Positions 62,475 to 64,000 of a stretch of DNA of 64,000 bases are shown piece by piece. The translations under genes were made by a program, and so were the position numbers. Every line of letters begins with the position of its first letter. The first letter of the stretch is position 1. Source of the stretch: Pomacea canaliculata (lineage: Eukaryota; Mollusca; Gastropoda; Architaenioglossa; Ampullariidae). The notes under the pieces are model-generated. The model was not told where the DNA came from. It did no database searches and worked only from the letters and a program-made list of their open reading frames with translations. The stretch spans positions 20,239,708 to 20,303,707 of the forward strand of contig NC_037590.1 of NCBI RefSeq assembly GCF_003073045.1. Reading direction: 5' to 3'.

Positions 62475-64000
62475 ACTGTCACACATTATAGTACTGTGTC
62501 AGGGCCTCACGTAGAAACGCTCATCAACGGGCATTGGAGGACTCAATACTTTTAGAAGTATTATCTTAGCCAGTAATACCCTACTTAGAAGCAGGTATTG
62601 GAAAGAAAAAACTATTGAAGACCTCTGTGATTACCTGATGGACAATTGGAAGTTGAAAGCTTAAACAATTTAATGTTGAAACCAGATGTTTATCTTCTGA
62701 TCGGAAATCATTTCATGAGGACTGCGATTTCGTTGTGTAAGACTCCTAATAGAAACTCACATTTTCTGTCATGTAAGTAAAAGCATTTTTGGCAGTATAG
62801 AAGCAGAATAGTCTCTTGATTTGGGTGGCTATGACACTAATGCAATGATCAAAGAAATTAATGCTCTGTTAACCCCATCTCCTGGACATTTGGTTCTGGC
62901 CCTCGTTTGTGCACCGGCATGAGTCTGGCTGAGCTGGGGATGAACATTGCTTTTGTTCACGTGCTGAGGAGAGTGAAGTTTATCAAAACGGATGATCTGC
63001 AGATGAGATGCGACAAACATGAACCAGTCTCATCTTTCTTACCTTGCGAGCTCTACAAAGATAAATTAATTAAAAGATAAAAAGAAAAATATATATTTAT
63101 AAAGAAAAAATCTGAAGCGTAGGTTTAACAATGATTTACATAAACCATGGTCTTTTGAGATATTTTTGGTGTAAAGTACAGATTATTAGAAAGTTAGTTT
63201 CCACTACTTCTGATCGCTTCGATAAGACATGCATAAATGTGTGACCTTTTGTACTGGTCTACAAGAAATCATAAATATCAAGCCTGGTTCGCTTTTTAAC
63301 CTCCCAGATCAACTCATTGCCATCAATTGTGAAATGTGAGACACAGCCGACATACCTTAGAGTACAGTTATGGGGCTTTTAATAGGAAACTCACTGCAAC
63401 GGATTTATTACTTCTTGAAGCGTTACTCGTAGAGTGTAATGCAGTACTAACAGTCAGGAATCGGAAAGACTATTTACAGACTACTTCGGGTACTGTCCTA
63501 CGAAGACGAAAAATTCGAGGCTTAACTCATTAACCTTTTGAAATCAAAAGCTTACTTGATGATCAAAGTACAATTCCGGGCTGATAATACGAAGTGTGTG
63601 AAATTATTATCTTTACAGTTATGAGATTACCAAAGGAAGGCGTAAAATCTGTGTAATATTTATACAAAAATATTTGTACACTTTTGTAAAAACTCAGTCC
63701 GTGAAAACGAGTAATATACAGATAACTTGGGATTTAGAAAAATATTGTTGAATAATTTTTTTAAATCAGTTCACTGCAATGGGTAACTAATATATAGTTA
63801 ACTTGTTATATATGTTGTAGTATAATTCTATTAAGAATTAATGCACTGAACATATTTATTTTAATTGTTGTTCAATACATTTGAAATGTTAAGAATTTCA
63901 GTTACTTCATGTTATTGCTCACAAATAAATTTGTATATATCAATAGGTACCGAATGTTTTGTGCATATATATATGTATGAAAATTGATTGATTCTTTATT
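62475..64000. other. 3' flank of P450-6, duplicate of the P450-5 flank
   Basis: Follows 46599-48110 closely to the last base of the window, with small indels; it includes a second exon 13/14 relic. The end falls just inside the TTGATTGATTCTTTATT segment also found at 48092. Where the duplication ends cannot be seen. Confidence 0.75.
62869..63360 (+). pseudogene. Old P450 relic (exons 13-14) after P450-6
   Basis: Exon 13 remnant 62869-63003 (SGPRLCTGMSLAELGM, FIKTDDLQ) and exon 14 remnant about 63268-63360 (INIKPGSLFNLPDQLIAINC, then EM and a stop). The exon 13 donor reads AT, and the in-frame stop after EM is the same as in the relic at 46993-47452. It is nearest to P450-2. This copy has kept more of the ancestral residues than the other relic. 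Confidence 0.88.

Overview
The window looks like nuclear DNA of an invertebrate animal, most likely a mollusc and probably a gastropod. It is AT-rich, its genes are split by short GT-AG introns, and intergenic DNA is full of decayed transposons. The species assignment is an inference from gene family and repeat types; nothing here names the organism.

The window is one tandem cluster of cytochrome P450 genes of the CYP3 clan (CYP3A-like), all on the + strand. Six full-length copies lie at 2944-8968, 14889-21531, 23732-29817, 31665-36961, 39918-46598 and 54655-62474, called here P450-1 to P450-6. Each has 14 coding exons with the same lengths (74, 97, 53, 97, 120, 89, 155, 131, 73, 158, 89, 138, 154 nt, then 96 nt in copies 1-4 or 87 nt in copies 5-6), giving about 504-507 residues. 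Copies 1, 3, 4 and 5 read open throughout. P450-2 has lost the normal acceptor of exon 2, but an upstream AG would keep the frame. P450-6 has a one-base insertion in exon 5 and is probably a very young pseudogene, unless the base is a sequencing error.

The cluster also holds partial copies. Positions 1-13 are the stop-codon end of a further copy to the left. An orphan pair of terminal exons lies at 52382-52896. Two old exon 13/14 relics (46993-47452 and 62869-63360) follow P450-5 and P450-6. Intergenic DNA is duplicated too: the downstream flanks of P450-1 and P450-4 match, the upstream flanks of P450-5 and P450-6 match, and the 1.5 kb after P450-5 returns after P450-6 to the end of the window. 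Exon and intron similarities switch partners along the genes, as expected from unequal crossing-over and gene conversion.

Mobile DNA is mostly in introns or between genes: a solo LTR in P450-2 intron 9; a long fold-back element and a TIR element in P450-3 introns 6 and 9; a tRNA-derived SINE in P450-5 intron 10; a hAT-like TIR element in P450-6 intron 9; a 5'-truncated LINE between P450-5 and the orphan exons; and a roughly 187-bp tandem repeat between P450-1 and P450-2. Because copies can be compared, several insertions have empty sites and can be dated relative to the duplications.

The genes are not an operon; each has its own promoter-like region with a TATA-type box about 120-145 bp before the ATG. 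The products should be ER-bound haem monooxygenases that use P450 reductase and oxidise lipophilic compounds. Substrates cannot be read from sequence, but the copies differ at usually conserved I-helix and K-helix positions, which suggests divergent activity. I found no wholly unknown system. The less ordinary items are the I-helix variants, the alternative exon 2 of P450-2, the triplicated TATA-like unit of P450-3, the recurrent AGTACT motif upstream, and an antisense ORF conserved in intron 1 of P450-5 and P450-6.
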